The notes: a model not told the origin generated them from the sequence alone. DNA of 64,000 bases from Staphylococcus shinii (GCF_017583065.1 NZ_JAGEVL010000001.1:62001-126000), one strand, 5' to 3'. Counted from the stretch's first letter, positions 19,967 through 30,160 are shown. A program made the numbers and translations.

Positions 19967-21241
19967 TTAAGTTGATTGGGTCGTGAGCGCGAATTCACTT
20001 GCATTGGAACCTGCAACGTGTCCAGTAACCAATGCACTAGTGATGTTATAGCCACCAGTATAACCATGAATATCTAACACTTCACCGCATAAAAATAAGC
20101 CAGGTATAATTTTGGACATCATTGTTTTAGGCTGTAATTCTTTTAGTGAAACACCACCACCGGTTACGAATGCTTTTTCAATAGATAATGTACCATTGAC
20201 GTAAAAAGTAAATCCTTTTAATAACGTTACAATATTATTGATTTGTACATTGGAAATGTGGTGCGCAGTTAAATCATCAGCGATGTCAGACTGTTCGATA
20301 ATAAATAATAAATAACGTTCTTCAATTAACCCATGTAAACTGTTCTTGATGTACTTATCTGGTGTATTTTCAAGTAAACTTCGGATTTTTAGTTCTAATT
20401 CATTTTTCGTTAATTCTGGAAAAGCATCAATTTGCATTTGTATTTCTTGTTGTTTTTGGTTTTTTTGTTCCTTATAAACGAATTGACTACATCTCAATGC
20501 AGCAGGGCCGCTGACACCAAAATGTGTGAACAGCATATCCATTTGATGTGTGATTCTCGTTTTTCCATTCTTTTTTAATACTGAAAGTGCGACATCTTTT
20601 AGGCTTAATCCTTTTAGACGTTTGTTTTTAATAAAAGGCTCAGCAGAAGTAATCGGTACTTCAGTAGGAAATAATTCAGTGATGGAATGACCTAATTGTT
20701 CAGCGAATTTATACCCGTCTCCAGTAGAACCGGTTTGAGGCACACTAGTACCACCTGTTGCAATAACCAAGCTTTGGCTTTCAAAAGATTGTTGATCGTT
20801 AAGTAATACGTGGAAAGTTTGATTCTCAGTGTATGTAATCGAAGAAACAGTTGCCTCTTCTTTAACTTCTACATTGTTTTGTTGTAAGGTTTTGATAAGT
20901 GCATCTACGACGTCTTGAGCTTTGTTAGAAACAGGAAACATACGTCCATGATCTTCTTCTTTTAAAGATACGCCTCTAGACTCAAAGAAATGAATGATTG
21001 ATTCATTATCAAAAACTGAGAAAGGGCTATATAAAAATTTTCCATTCCCAGGAATATTTTTTATAATTTCATCATAAGGAAGACGGTTGGTTACATTGCA
21101 ACGACCACCACCAGAAATTTTTAATTTACGGCCTAGTCCTTTTTTCTTTTCAATCAATAAAACGCTGTCGCTTGATTTACTCGCTGCAGCAGCTGCCATA
21201 AGGCCACTTGGACCACCGCCGACGATAATTGTTTGATACAT
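19967..21241 (-). CDS. HI0933-type NAD(P)/FAD-dependent flavoprotein
   Basis: 424 aa. The N-terminal FAD motif is GGGPSGLMAAAAA (residues 8-20), followed by the diagnostic 'KISGGGRCNVTN', 'GGTSVPQTGSTGDGY', 'ALVTGHVAGS' and 'GYTGGYNITSALVTG' blocks of the BaiN/YtfP group. The physiological substrate is unclear. It is divergent from murJ as ytfP is beside ytgP in Bacillus. Confidence 0.85.
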   Translation of the reverse strand: MYQTIIVGGGPSGLMAAAAASKSSDSVLLIEKKKGLGRKLKISGGGRCNVTNRLPYDEIIKNIPGNGKFLYSPFSVFDNESIIHFFESRGVSLKEEDHGRMFPVSNKAQDVVDALIKTLQQNNVEVKEEATVSSITYTENQTFHVLLNDQQSFESQSLVIATGGTSVPQTGSTGDGYKFAEQLGHSITELFPTEVPITSAEPFIKNKRLKGLSLKDVALSVLKKNGKTRITHQMDMLFTHFGVSGPAALRCSQFVYKEQKNQKQQEIQMQIDAFPELTKNELELKIRSLLENTPDKYIKNSLHGLIEERYLLFIIEQSDIADDLTAHHISNVQINNIVTLLKGFTFYVNGTLSIEKAFVTGGGVSLKELQPKTMMSKIIPGLFLCGEVLDIHGYTGGYNITSALVTGHVAGSNASEFALTTQST

Positions 21242-21370
21242 TTCATTGCCTCCCTTTACTAAATAGTGTTATTTTATAGTTTATAGTAATATAGTTTTGA
21301 AAAAAAGTGGTTATAACGTTATTATTGAAGTTACGAGTGTAAAAATTTAATTTGAGATAGGAAGATCTGA

Positions 21371-23008
21371 ATGAGTGAAAGTAAAGAATTAGTTAGGGGT
21401 ACCTTTTTAATCACCCTTAGTATATTGATTACTAAAGTCTTGGGTGTATTATATATTATTCCATTCTACGCCATTATTGGTGGGGAAGAAAAATTGGCAC
21501 CTTTTAACTATGCATATACGCCTTATAATATTGCCATTGCAGTTGCGACTGCTGGTGTACCATTAGCGGCGTCTAAATATGTGTCTAAGTATAATGCTTT
21601 AGGTGCATATAAAGTAAGTGAAAAGTTGTATAAATCCAGTTTTATTGTTATGACCATTACAGGATTTATAGGATTTTTCATTTTATATTTATTAGCACCA
21701 AGTATAGCGAGCATCACGTTAGCTCACGAATCAGGAGCTAAAGGTGGTTGGTCAGTCGATGACATTACTTGGATTATTAGAATTATCAGTATGGTCGTAA
21801 TATTTATTCCATTACTCGCTACATGGCGTGGTGTGTTTCAAGGTTATAAATCAATGGGCCCAACAGCAGTATCAGAAGTTATAGAACAAATTGCACGTAT
21901 CTTGTTTATTCTAATTGGAAGTTATTTAGTGCTTAATGTCTTTAACGGTAGTGTATTACAGGCTAATGGTATAGCAACGTTTGCTGCAGCAATAGGTGCC
22001 GTAGCTGGTATCTTCACATTATGGTACTACTGGAGAAAAAGAAAACCAAATATTGAAAAAATGGTTGCAACAGATGTTTCAGGCATAAGCGTTTCTTATG
22101 GCAAAATGTATAAAGAAATTATTTCATATAGTATTCCATTTGTTATTGTTAGCTTGAACTTCCCATTATTTAATTTAGTTGACCAATTTACACATAATGG
22201 TGCTTTAGATTTAGCAGGTGTACCGAGTCAATTACATGACTATTTCTTTACTATTTTAAATATGACAACCAATAAAATAGTGATGATTCCAACGTCACTA
22301 TCAGCTGGTTTTGCAGTAAGTTTAATTCCATTTATTACAAAGACATACGAATCTGGTGAGTTAAGTGAAATGCATAGACAAATTAGAACTTCTTTAGGTG
22401 TATTAATGTATATTACAGTACCAGCGAGTTTAGGAATTATGGCTTTGGCTTTACCATTATATACTGTGTTCTATAGTTATAATGTTGATGGAAGTCAGTT
22501 ATTATTCTATTATGCACCAGTTGCTATTTTAATTGGATTGTTAAGTGTGACAGCGTCCATGCTACAAGGTATTGATAAACAAAAACTGACTGTATTTGTA
22601 ATTTTATCAGCAGTTGTTTTAAAAGTTGTGCTAAACACACCCCTCATCATGGCTTTCCATACAGCTGGAGCAATTTTAAGTACAGCAATTGCGTTACTGT
22701 TTGCTGTTTTATGTAATTTTTATATACTTAAAAAATATGCAAAATTCGATTTTTCAGAGACATGGTTACATTTTAGTAAAATATTCTTATTCGGTTTAAT
22801 CATGATGATTGTAGTTGAATTATCTTCATTTATATTACAAATGTTAATCTCACCAGAATCTAAAATAGGTTCATTAATTATTTTAATTATTAGCGTGGTA
22901 ATTGGTATGGTTGTTTACGGAAGTATCACCATGAAGACGAAACTGGCTGATCAATTTTTAGGTGAAATACCAAATAAGCTTAGACGTAAATTAGGTATTA
23001 TTAAATGA
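21371..23008 (+). CDS. murJ: Lipid II flippase MurJ (YtgP type)
   Basis: 545-aa polytopic membrane protein of the MOP/MVF superfamily with about 14 hydrophobic helices. It opens with 'RGTFLITLSILITKVLGVLY' and contains 'YAYTPYNIAIAVATAGVPLA' and 'VPSQLHDYFFTILNMTTNK'. YtgP-class MurJ moves lipid II across the membrane for peptidoglycan assembly. Its stop overlaps the next gene's start by ATGA, linking it with the pseudouridine synthase. Confidence 0.9.
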   Translation: MSESKELVRGTFLITLSILITKVLGVLYIIPFYAIIGGEEKLAPFNYAYTPYNIAIAVATAGVPLAASKYVSKYNALGAYKVSEKLYKSSFIVMTITGFIGFFILYLLAPSIASITLAHESGAKGGWSVDDITWIIRIISMVVIFIPLLATWRGVFQGYKSMGPTAVSEVIEQIARILFILIGSYLVLNVFNGSVLQANGIATFAAAIGAVAGIFTLWYYWRKRKPNIEKMVATDVSGISVSYGKMYKEIISYSIPFVIVSLNFPLFNLVDQFTHNGALDLAGVPSQLHDYFFTILNMTTNKIVMIPTSLSAGFAVSLIPFITKTYESGELSEMHRQIRTSLGVLMYITVPASLGIMALALPLYTVFYSYNVDGSQLLFYYAPVAILIGLLSVTASMLQGIDKQKLTVFVILSAVVLKVVLNTPLIMAFHTAGAILSTAIALLFAVLCNFYILKKYAKFDFSETWLHFSKIFLFGLIMMIVVELSSFILQMLISPESKIGSLIILIISVVIGMVVYGSITMKTKLADQFLGEIPNKLRRKLGIIK

Positions 23009-23703
23009 GATTAGACAAGTTTTTAGCGAACATGGGTGTTGGCACACGTACCGAAGTAAAACAATTATTAAAAAAGAAACAAGTAACTTTGAATGATAAT
23101 GTAGAAACATCACCTAAAAAGCAATTGGATCCAAATATTGATGTTGTAAAAGTAAATCAAACGCACATTCATTATATCGACAAGGTATATTTAATGTTAA
23201 ATAAGCCTAAAGGCTACATTTCAGCAACTGAAGACGACCATCAACAAACTGTGATTGATTTGGTTGATGAATATAGATATTTAAATGTTTTTCCGGTGGG
23301 ACGTTTGGATAAAGATACAGAAGGTCTTTTATTAATTACAAACGATGGGCAATTCAATCATGAATTAATGAGCCCCACAAAGCATGTTCCTAAAACCTAT
23401 GAAGTGATTTCTAAAAAAAATATTACCAAAAATGATATAAATGCATTTAAAGTGGGTATTGAATTAAATGAGGGATTGGCAAAACCAGCGGAATTAGTGA
23501 AAAGTGATGAAATGTATAAATCATTTGTTACAATTCATGAAGGACGTTATCATCAAGTTAAGCGTATGTTTCATGCAATAAATAATGAAGTTTTAGAATT
23601 GAAACGTCTTAGCATTGGCGATCTTCATCTTGATTTAACTTTAGCACCAGGAGAGTATCGTCAATTAAATGAGCAAGATTTTAAAAGTTTAGGATTAAAA
23701 TAA
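23005..23703 (+). CDS. RsuA-family 16S rRNA pseudouridine synthase
   Basis: 232 aa. The N-terminal S4 RNA-binding domain ('MRLDKFLANMGVGTRTEVKQ') is followed by the synthase domain with catalytic Asp in 'GRLDKDTEGLLL' and 'YHQVKRMF' near the end. The group isomerises uridine in small-subunit rRNA; the target site cannot be read from sequence. It is coupled to murJ by a 4-nt overlap. Confidence 0.9.
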   Translation: MRLDKFLANMGVGTRTEVKQLLKKKQVTLNDNVETSPKKQLDPNIDVVKVNQTHIHYIDKVYLMLNKPKGYISATEDDHQQTVIDLVDEYRYLNVFPVGRLDKDTEGLLLITNDGQFNHELMSPTKHVPKTYEVISKKNITKNDINAFKVGIELNEGLAKPAELVKSDEMYKSFVTIHEGRYHQVKRMFHAINNEVLELKRLSIGDLHLDLTLAPGEYRQLNEQDFKSLGLK

Positions 23704-23721
23704 AGAAGAGGTGTAGTTATT

Positions 23722-24135
23722 ATGTCAAAATTATTTAAAGCAATCGTAGGCATCGGTGGGGCAGCTGCAGCCGTTGTTCTCTCTAAAAAAGAAAATAGAG
23801 ATAGACTAAAAGATGAGTATAGTAAATATAAATCTAACCCAGAGTCTTATAAACAAAATGCCAAAGACATCGCAAGTCAAATAAGTTCTAAAGCTGGTGA
23901 AACATATAGTGAAGTAAAACAAGATCCTAAAGGATATGCTTCAAAAGTTAAGCAAGATCCTAAAGGTTTCATCAATGAACAAAAAGATCGCTTCAAAAAT
24001 GTTAGTGAAAATGAAGAAGAACATATTGAAGAAGCGAGATTTACCGATGAAGGCGCTGCTGATCCATCAAATAACCTACGCGTTGTAACAGAAGAAGAAC
24101 TAAAAAATAACAATAACAAACATGATGAAAAATAA
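23722..24135 (+). CDS. YtxH-domain small protein
   Basis: 137 aa. A short hydrophobic N-terminal helix ('AIVGIGGAAAAVVLS', residues 7-21) is followed by a charged amphipathic YtxH/general-stress-like region with a tandem repeat, VKQDPKGYA then VKQDPKGFI, and an acidic Asn-rich tail. The function is unknown. It lies 18 nt after the pseudouridine synthase gene with AGAAGAGG upstream. Confidence 0.75.
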   Translation: MSKLFKAIVGIGGAAAAVVLSKKENRDRLKDEYSKYKSNPESYKQNAKDIASQISSKAGETYSEVKQDPKGYASKVKQDPKGFINEQKDRFKNVSENEEEHIEEARFTDEGAADPSNNLRVVTEEELKNNNNKHDEK

Positions 24136-24234
24136 AGTTTAAACTGTATTTAAATGTATAGGTGAGTTATGAAAATCTTAGGCTGTGAAAAGTCAAAGTG
24201 ATCAAACACCTTAAATAGTTAATCAGCCTATAGG

Positions 24235-24290
24235 GGGCGAGAATAAGAAATCAAATTCAACATTTTGGTTTCTGGCTCGCTCTCTTTTTA
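24235..24290 (+). terminator. Terminator after the YtxH gene
   Basis: Hairpin with GCGAG/CTCGC and AGAAATCAAA/TTTGGTTTCT helices, followed by a T-rich tail. A second hairpin, AACTGTTAT (24331-24339) / ATAACAGTT (24350-24358) then T6, follows within 80 nt. The 24136-24454 gap contains these two and no clear gene. Confidence 0.75.
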
Positions 24291-24454
24291 TATTAATACA
24301 GACTTTTCATACGGTTATCTATAGCGTTTAAACTGTTATAACTCAAATCATAACAGTTAGTTTTTTGAATTATTAGACACATCTCACTGTAGTTTCTTCA
24401 TTACTTCATGTAAAATATTAAATATATTAGTTATAAGAAGGAAGTTGATTGCAA

Positions 24455-25864
24455 ATGTGGAGAGATAAAGTAAAAGCGTATGAAGGTCAAATTATTGAAG
24501 ACTTGAAAGGACTTTTATCTATCGAAAGTGTAAGAGAAGATGATAAGGCATCTTCAGAGAATCCTGTTGGGCCTGGGCCACGCAAAGCTCTAGATTATAT
24601 GTACCAAATTGCAGAACGTGACGGATTTGGAACACATGATGTTGACCATATTGCTGGACGAATTGAAGCGGGTAAAGGTGAGGATCTTTTCGGTATCTTG
24701 TGTCACGTAGATGTTGTACCTGCTGGCGATGGATGGGATTCAGAACCATTTAATCCAGTAGTCACTGAGGACAAAATTGTAGCTCGTGGTACTTTGGATG
24801 ACAAAGGCCCAACAATTGCGGCTTATTATGCAGTCAAAATTTTAAATGAAATGAATGTAAATTGGAAGAAACGTATACATATCATCATCGGCACGGATGA
24901 AGAGTCTGATTGGAAATGTACAGATCGTTATTTCGAAACAGAGGAAATGCCAGTGTTAGGTTTCGCTCCAGATGCTGAATTTCCAGCTATTCACGGAGAA
25001 AAAGGTATCAGCACATTTGACGTGATTCAAAACGAAAAAGCTGAAGATCAAGATGAACCTGAATACGAATTACGTTCATTTAAGTCTGGTGAAAGATATA
25101 ATATGGTCCCAGACGAAGCAGTAGCACATGTTGCTGTTAAAGAAAATATGACCGATGTCATTCAAAGCTTTGAACAATACTTAAATGAAAAGCAAGTCGA
25201 GGGTGAAAGTGTTGTTGATAGTGGTGTATTAGTCCTTAAAGTGTATGGTAAAGCAGTACATGGCATGGACCCATCTATTGGCGTAAATGCAGGATTATAT
25301 TTACTGAATTTCTTATCTGATTTAGACTTAGATAAAACAGCGGCTAATTTTGTAGAATTTAGTAATAAATACTTATTTGAATCTCATTTTGGAGAAAAAA
25401 TGGGTATGAAGTTCCATACAGATGTAATGGGAGATGTTACTACTAATATCGGCGTAATTACTTATGATAATCAAAAAGCTGGATCATTTGGTATCAACTT
25501 AAGATATCCAGAAGGCTTCGAATTTGAAGAAGCACTGACGAGATTCAAGAGTGAAATAAATCCATTAGGTTTTTCAATTAAATTAGGTAAGAACCAAACA
25601 CCGCATTATGTGGAAAAAGATGATCCATTTGTACAAAGTTTAGTAGAAGCATATAGAAACCAAACTGGTGATCAAACTGAACCATATACAATAGGCGGCG
25701 GTACTTACGCGCGTAATTTAGATAAAGGTGTCGCATTTGGTGCAATGTTCAGTGATTCTGAAGATTTAATGCATCAAAAAAATGAGTATATTACTAAAAA
25801 ACAATTATTTAATGCGACAAGCATTTACTTGGAGTCATTATATAAATTGTGTGTGGAGGAATAA
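24455..25864 (+). CDS. pepV: Dipeptidase PepV
   Basis: 469-aa M20-family zinc dipeptidase. The metal-site blocks are '[16 protein letters not shown]', '[10 protein letters not shown]', '[10 protein letters not shown]', 'FAPDAEFP', and '[15 protein letters not shown]' near the end. It splits dipeptides, including D-Ala-containing ones, in the cytoplasm. The start is uncertain between TTG 24449 (close to AAGGAAG) and ATG 24455; I chose ATG to match the 'MW' start of relatives. It precedes dat by 2 nt. Confidence 0.92.
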   Translation: MWRDKVKAYEGQIIEDLKGLLSIESVREDDKASSENPVGPGPRKALDYMYQIAERDGFGTHDVDHIAGRIEAGKGEDLFGILCHVDVVPAGDGWDSEPFNPVVTEDKIVARGTLDDKGPTIAAYYAVKILNEMNVNWKKRIHIIIGTDEESDWKCTDRYFETEEMPVLGFAPDAEFPAIHGEKGISTFDVIQNEKAEDQDEPEYELRSFKSGERYNMVPDEAVAHVAVKENMTDVIQSFEQYLNEKQVEGESVVDSGVLVLKVYGKAVHGMDPSIGVNAGLYLLNFLSDLDLDKTAANFVEFSNKYLFESHFGEKMGMKFHTDVMGDVTTNIGVITYDNQKAGSFGINLRYPEGFEFEEALTRFKSEINPLGFSIKLGKNQTPHYVEKDDPFVQSLVEAYRNQTGDQTEPYTIGGGTYARNLDKGVAFGAMFSDSEDLMHQKNEYITKKQLFNATSIYLESLYKLCVEE

Positions 25865-25866
25865 AT

Positions 25867-26712
25867 ATGACAAAAGTTCTGATAAATGAAAAACTTGTTG
25901 ATGAACAAGATGCTAATGTACCGTACAATGATAGAGGTTACGTCTTTGGCGATGGTATCTATGAATATATAAGGGTTTATAATAATAATGTTTTCACAGC
26001 TAGAGAACATTTTGAAAGATTATTACGCAGTGCTAAAGAGATTGGTTTGGAACTAAAATATAATGTAGACGAATTGACAGAACTAATTCAAGAATTATTA
26101 TCTACAAACAGCATCGTTAATGGCGGTGTTTATATCCAGGTAACTCGTGGAGCTGCGCCTCGTGACCATGCGTTCCCTACACCATCAGTAGAAGCGAATA
26201 TCATGGCGTTTACGAAGTCTTATGACCGTCCATACAAACTACTTGAAGAAGGTATAAATGCTATTACAACTGAAGACATCCGTTGGTTAAGATGCGATAT
26301 TAAAAGTTTGAATTTATTAGGAAATGTATTAGCAAAAGAATATGCTACAAAATATAATGCTCAAGAAGCTATTCAACATCGTGGTGATATTGTCACAGAA
26401 GGTTCTTCGAGTAACGTGTATGCGATAAAAGACGGCGAGATTTACACACATCCAGTAAATAATTATATATTAAATGGTATAACACGTATGGTTATTAAAT
26501 CAGTTGCTGAGGATAAAGGTATACCTTTTAATGAAGAAGTATTTACTTTAGATTTCTTAAAAGGTGCAGATGAAATTATTGTGTCTAGTACATCAATAGA
26601 AGTCATGCCTGTTGTTAAACTGGATGGTGAAAATGTAGGTGACGGTAAAGTAGGTAGTATTACGAAATCGTTGCAAGAAGGATTTAATAGATACATTGAC
26701 ACACATAGTTAA
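25867..26712 (+). CDS. dat: D-alanine aminotransferase
   Basis: 281-aa PLP enzyme of fold type IV. '[15 protein letters not shown]' is at the N-terminus, the PLP Lys is in '[12 protein letters not shown]', and '[12 protein letters not shown]' and 'NGITRMVI' bind the cofactor phosphate. It interconverts D-Ala and D-Glu, feeding peptidoglycan synthesis. The ribosome site (GGAGG) lies in the last codons of pepV, so translation is coupled. Confidence 0.94.
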   Translation: MTKVLINEKLVDEQDANVPYNDRGYVFGDGIYEYIRVYNNNVFTAREHFERLLRSAKEIGLELKYNVDELTELIQELLSTNSIVNGGVYIQVTRGAAPRDHAFPTPSVEANIMAFTKSYDRPYKLLEEGINAITTEDIRWLRCDIKSLNLLGNVLAKEYATKYNAQEAIQHRGDIVTEGSSSNVYAIKDGEIYTHPVNNYILNGITRMVIKSVAEDKGIPFNEEVFTLDFLKGADEIIVSSTSIEVMPVVKLDGENVGDGKVGSITKSLQEGFNRYIDTHS

Positions 26713-27170
26713 TATTTTCCATAAATGGATATAAAATGTCACATAAATTATGTTGAAATTATGTTATAATGCTAACTGAGCCGTTTAAGAGATTTCAATA
26801 TAAAATTGAAAGTAAAATGTATCTTTTTGTTTCTCATTTTTGGTTGAAATTCAACCTCAAACATTATAAAATCTTTTATGAGTCTTGAAATCGACCGTAA
26901 GAAATTCATAAAAAAAAGATATAGAAATATTAAAATAGTACTTTGTTTGAGATTGATTTATGGTATGATGTAAAAGTTACTATAATTTGAAAATCAGTAC
27001 TGTTGCTAAATAACTTAACTTGAACCACATGGGACATTGTGTCAGTCATAAAACTTGAGGCGACATAAATTTGGGTTGAAGTTTAAAATACTGTAATAGA
27101 AAATGATTATATATGGCTCTCGAAATTTGTTTTCTTGAGCCATTTTCTAATTGAAAGTGAGGTGAACGTG
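26713..27170. other. 458-nt structured gap between dat and ytmP
   Basis: No protein gene is visible. It holds several palindromes: ACATAAATTATGT at 26751, GGTTGAAATTCAACC at 26843-26857, and a longer arm pair near 26869-26922 ending in an A-run. A hairpin ATGGCTC (27113-27119) / GAGCCAT (27137-27143) plus TTTT sits just before ytmP. A possible -10 (TATAAT) lies near 26980. A small RNA or attenuated leader is possible but unproven. Confidence 0.4.
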
Positions 27171-27962
27171 TTGGAGCAGTTTTATCAATTGGGATGGACG
27201 CTTGATTCAGCAGGCGGTGCATCTGGTGAAGCGTATATGGCTGAACAGGATGGGCAAAAGTTATTCCTAAAAAGAAATTCAAACCCATTTATTGCGGCAT
27301 TATCAGCCGAAGGTATTGTGCCGAAATTAGTGTGGACAAAACGCATAGAAACCGGTGAAGTGGTAACGGCGCAGCATTGGAAAAATGGTAGAGAACTTAC
27401 TTTCAACGAAATGTATGAACAACGAGTAGCAAATTTATTGAAAAAGATTCATAGTTCTAAAACATTACTTAATATGTTAAAACGTATGGAAATGGAACCA
27501 ATTACTCCTGATATTTTATTAAACAAGATTAACGCTTCTTTATCACGAGAAGTTTTAACGCATCATGTTGTTAGAAAAGCTTTAACTTATCTTGAAGACC
27601 ATATGCCGAACTTGGATCCTCGTTTCTTTACAGTAGTTCACGGCGACGTTAATCATAACAACTGGCTATTGTCTGACCACGATGAATTATATCTTGTTGA
27701 TTGGGAAGGTGCGATGATTGCTGATCCGGCGATTGATTTAGGTATGCTGCTATACAATTACGTTCCAGAGAAGATATGGCCTCAATGGTTAAACGTTTAT
27801 GGCACTAAAGATTCAATGGATTTACAAAAACGTATGAAATGGTACACAGTGGTACAATCTATTGGTATGGTACAGTGGTATGAAGAACAAAAACGTTATA
27901 AAGATATGAATATGTGGCTTAAATTTTTAAATGAAGTCATGAATAATAATGCATTTATATAA
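27171..27962 (+). CDS. ytmP: Choline-kinase-like phosphotransferase YtmP
   Basis: 263-aa APH/choline-kinase-fold protein. The catalytic loop is 'VVHGDVNHNNW' and the metal-binding 'LVDWEGAMIADPAIDLG' follows. The natural substrate is not known; thiamine or sugar alcohols are candidates. The start is TTG 27171, 6 nt after GAGGTG; GTG at 27168 is too close. It is 12 nt upstream of trmB, and the two form an operon as in Bacillus. Confidence 0.85.
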   Translation: MEQFYQLGWTLDSAGGASGEAYMAEQDGQKLFLKRNSNPFIAALSAEGIVPKLVWTKRIETGEVVTAQHWKNGRELTFNEMYEQRVANLLKKIHSSKTLLNMLKRMEMEPITPDILLNKINASLSREVLTHHVVRKALTYLEDHMPNLDPRFFTVVHGDVNHNNWLLSDHDELYLVDWEGAMIADPAIDLGMLLYNYVPEKIWPQWLNVYGTKDSMDLQKRMKWYTVVQSIGMVQWYEEQKRYKDMNMWLKFLNEVMNNNAFI

Positions 27963-27974
27963 GGAGTTATCAAA

Positions 27975-28610
27975 ATGAGAATGCGCTACAAGCCATGGGC
28001 TGAAGACTACTTAAAAAAGGAACCAAATTTAGTGGATCTCGACGGTAGTCATGCAGGGCAAATCAGTGATTGGTTTGATAAGGATCAACCGATTTACATT
28101 GAAATAGGTTCAGGGATGGGACAGTTTATAACCACACTTGCTGCACAAAATCCTGAAATCAATTTTATTTCTATGGAACGGGAAAAAAATGTAATGGTTA
28201 AAGTTCTAGACAAAGTATTGGACCAGGGTTTAACTAATATCAAACTCATTTGTAATGATGCGATAGAACTCAATGAATATTTTAAAGATGAGGAAATTTC
28301 TCGCATCTATTTAAATTTTTCCGATCCATGGCCAAAGAAAAGGCATACTAAACGTCGCTTGACTTATCATACTTATTTAGCTTTGTATAAACAAGTATTA
28401 AAGGAAGATGGAGAACTTCATTTTAAAACTGATAATCGAGGACTGTTTGCATATAGTTTAGAAAGTATGTCACAATTTGGTATGTATTTCACCAAAATTA
28501 ATTTGAATTTACATCAAGAAGATGATGAAACTAATATAGAGACAGAATATGAAAGAAAATTCTCTGACAAAGGTTCTAGAATTTATCGCATGGAAGCAAA
28601 ATTCCATTAA
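27975..28610 (+). CDS. trmB: tRNA (guanine-N7-)-methyltransferase
   Basis: 211 aa. SAM-binding '[16 protein letters not shown]' (about residues 38-53), acidic 'ISMERE', and the TrmB signature '[18 protein letters not shown]' are present. It makes m7G at position 46 of the tRNA variable loop. AAGGAG lies 9 nt before the ATG. Confidence 0.96.
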   Translation: MRMRYKPWAEDYLKKEPNLVDLDGSHAGQISDWFDKDQPIYIEIGSGMGQFITTLAAQNPEINFISMEREKNVMVKVLDKVLDQGLTNIKLICNDAIELNEYFKDEEISRIYLNFSDPWPKKRHTKRRLTYHTYLALYKQVLKEDGELHFKTDNRGLFAYSLESMSQFGMYFTKINLNLHQEDDETNIETEYERKFSDKGSRIYRMEAKFH

Positions 28611-28627
28611 GTTAATATAATGATTCC

Positions 28628-28661
28628 AATTGATAGGGCAAAGCCTTATCAATTTTTTTTG
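28628..28661 (+). terminator. Terminator after trmB
   Basis: AATTGATAGGGC pairs with GCCTTATCAATT (12 bp, one G-T), AAA loop, then T8. Confidence 0.9.
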
Positions 28662-28806
28662 ACTTTATATCGTAATTTTACACTATAAAACGAAAAAAGA
28701 GCATAACATGTTCGATAGTGCATTGTTTTACGTAATAGATTGTTTGTATTAATATAAAAGATAATGAGTAACTAAGGCTAACTGGATACTGAGGAGGAAT
28801 TGGTTT

Positions 28807-29634
28807 ATGAAATTAGGACGTTTTAGCGTACATTATTTAAACGGCGGTATTACAAATATTGATGGAGGAGCGATGTTTGGTGTCGTACCACGAGCTTTAT
28901 GGATAAGAAAATATGAAGTGAATAATAAGAATCAAATTCCTTTACCTACGCATCCAATATTAGTACAAACTGATGATAAAAATGTCATCATAGACACTGG
29001 TATAGGTTTTGGTAAGTTGACAGATAAAGAACGTAGAAATTTCGGTGCAGAATATGAAAGTCACATCAATGAGGATTTAGAAGCATTAGATATGACGACG
29101 AAGGATATCGATTATGTGTTAATGACGCATATGCATTTTGATCATGCTGCAGGTTTAACTGATAATGAAGGGCATGCGATTTTTGAAAATGCTATCCATA
29201 TCATTCAACAAGACGAGTGGCATGAATTTCAAAGTCCAAACTTGAGAAGCAAATCAACTTATTGGAAGAAAAATAACGGTGATTTCCAGCAGAAATTATT
29301 ATTGTTTGATAGAGAAATGGAAGTTTTGCCAGGTATTAAGATTATGCATACTGGAGGACATAGCTTTGGTCATTCTATTATTACGATAGAGAGTGAGGGT
29401 GAAAAAGCTATTCACATGGGAGACATATTTCCGACAATTGCACATAGAAACCCATTGTGGGTAACAGCTTATGACGATTATCCTATGCAATCAATAAGAG
29501 AGAAAGAACGCTTAATTCCGAATTATATTTTAGATGATTACTGGTTCTTATATTATCATGATGTGAATTATTTTGCAGTGAAATTTGATAAGCAGAGTAT
29601 GACAGACATTGAGACATTTATTTCTAGAAATTAA
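28807..29634 (+). CDS. ytnP: MBL-fold hydrolase (YtnP-type lactonase family)
   Basis: 275-aa metallo-beta-lactamase-fold protein. The zinc motif is 'THMHFDHAAGL' (HxHxDH), with 'HTGGHSFGHSI' and 'HMGDIF' adding ligands. It begins with 'YLNGGITNIDGGAMFGVVP', as in Bacillus YtnP, which degrades quorum signals of the lactone type. The substrate here is unproven. GAGGAGG precedes the ATG. Confidence 0.85.
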   Translation: MKLGRFSVHYLNGGITNIDGGAMFGVVPRALWIRKYEVNNKNQIPLPTHPILVQTDDKNVIIDTGIGFGKLTDKERRNFGAEYESHINEDLEALDMTTKDIDYVLMTHMHFDHAAGLTDNEGHAIFENAIHIIQQDEWHEFQSPNLRSKSTYWKKNNGDFQQKLLLFDREMEVLPGIKIMHTGGHSFGHSIITIESEGEKAIHMGDIFPTIAHRNPLWVTAYDDYPMQSIREKERLIPNYILDDYWFLYYHDVNYFAVKFDKQSMTDIETFISRN

Positions 29635-29638
29635 AAAG

Positions 29639-29837
29639 GGTTAAAGTTATGAATTTAAGTTTCAGAGTTAAAACATGATTTAAGAAATATTCGTGTATAT
29701 TTCTTGAGCATAACCCGTTTTAAATCTTCGACTTCAATTATGTATATAGTTTTTGTGATATGAAACAATCTTAGCGCATCTCTAATAGATGACGTGAATG
29801 CTCCTACTATATACATCTTAAGTTCATAACTTTAACC
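29639..29837. repeat. Three-arm palindromic element between convergent genes
   Basis: An outer 21-bp helix, fully paired with one G-T (29639-29659 with 29817-29837), encloses two separate hairpins. Arm 2 has TTAAAAC/GTTTTAA (29668-29674, 29717-29723) around the perfect AAGAAATAT/ATATTTCTT (29682-29690, 29697-29705). Arm 3 has the perfect ATGTATATAGT/ACTATATACAT (29740-29750, 29806-29816) capped by CATCT/AGATG (29777-29781, 29787-29791). It fills almost the whole gap between the two stop codons and has no T-run at its end. Confidence 0.85.
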
Positions 29838-29842
29838 TTCTA

Positions 29843-30160
29843 TCATTCACATTCAATAATATTAATGATTTCTCCACTATTTGCATCGACAAAAAAATCA
29901 TATGAAGCAAGTGAACCATTGTGTTGGGTAGTAATACCCCCTTGAAAAACAAGTGTAGTATCACTAGTATTTTTATAAGTAATTGGTTCATGCAATATGT
30001 ATGAGCCTATAACATTCATAAAATAAGTTCTAACTTCAGAAATGATTTTTTCTGGATCTTGATGCTGTTGATGCTTGCGGCGAGTATAAAAATAAATAGA
30101 TCCGACAATAGTTGTCAGCGTAATAAATAAGATGATGAACCTATTTTTTTTATTCAACAT
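29843..30160 (-). CDS. Membrane-anchored PepSY-like small protein
   Basis: 105 aa. Basic start, one membrane segment (about residues 6-24, 'FIILFITLTTIVGSIYFY'), then an extracellular PepSY-like domain with 'YDFFVDANSGEIINI' at the end. PepSY domains are often protease-inhibitory; the role here is unknown. The start was set at ATG 30160, after a GGGGGTAG site. In Bacillus a PepSY protein (ytzB) occupies a similar place. Confidence 0.7.
   Translation of the reverse strand: MLNKKNRFIILFITLTTIVGSIYFYTRRKHQQHQDPEKIISEVRTYFMNVIGSYILHEPITYKNTSDTTLVFQGGITTQHNGSLASYDFFVDANSGEIINIIECE

Noticed and set aside
23899..23970. Short direct repeat as a CRISPR-like array
   Set aside because: It is an in-frame protein repeat (VKQDPKG twice) with no spacers.
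29639..29837. Insertion sequence or MITE with terminal inverted repeats
   Set aside because: No target-site duplication flanks the 21-bp arms and there is no transposase; kept as a palindromic element of unknown nature.
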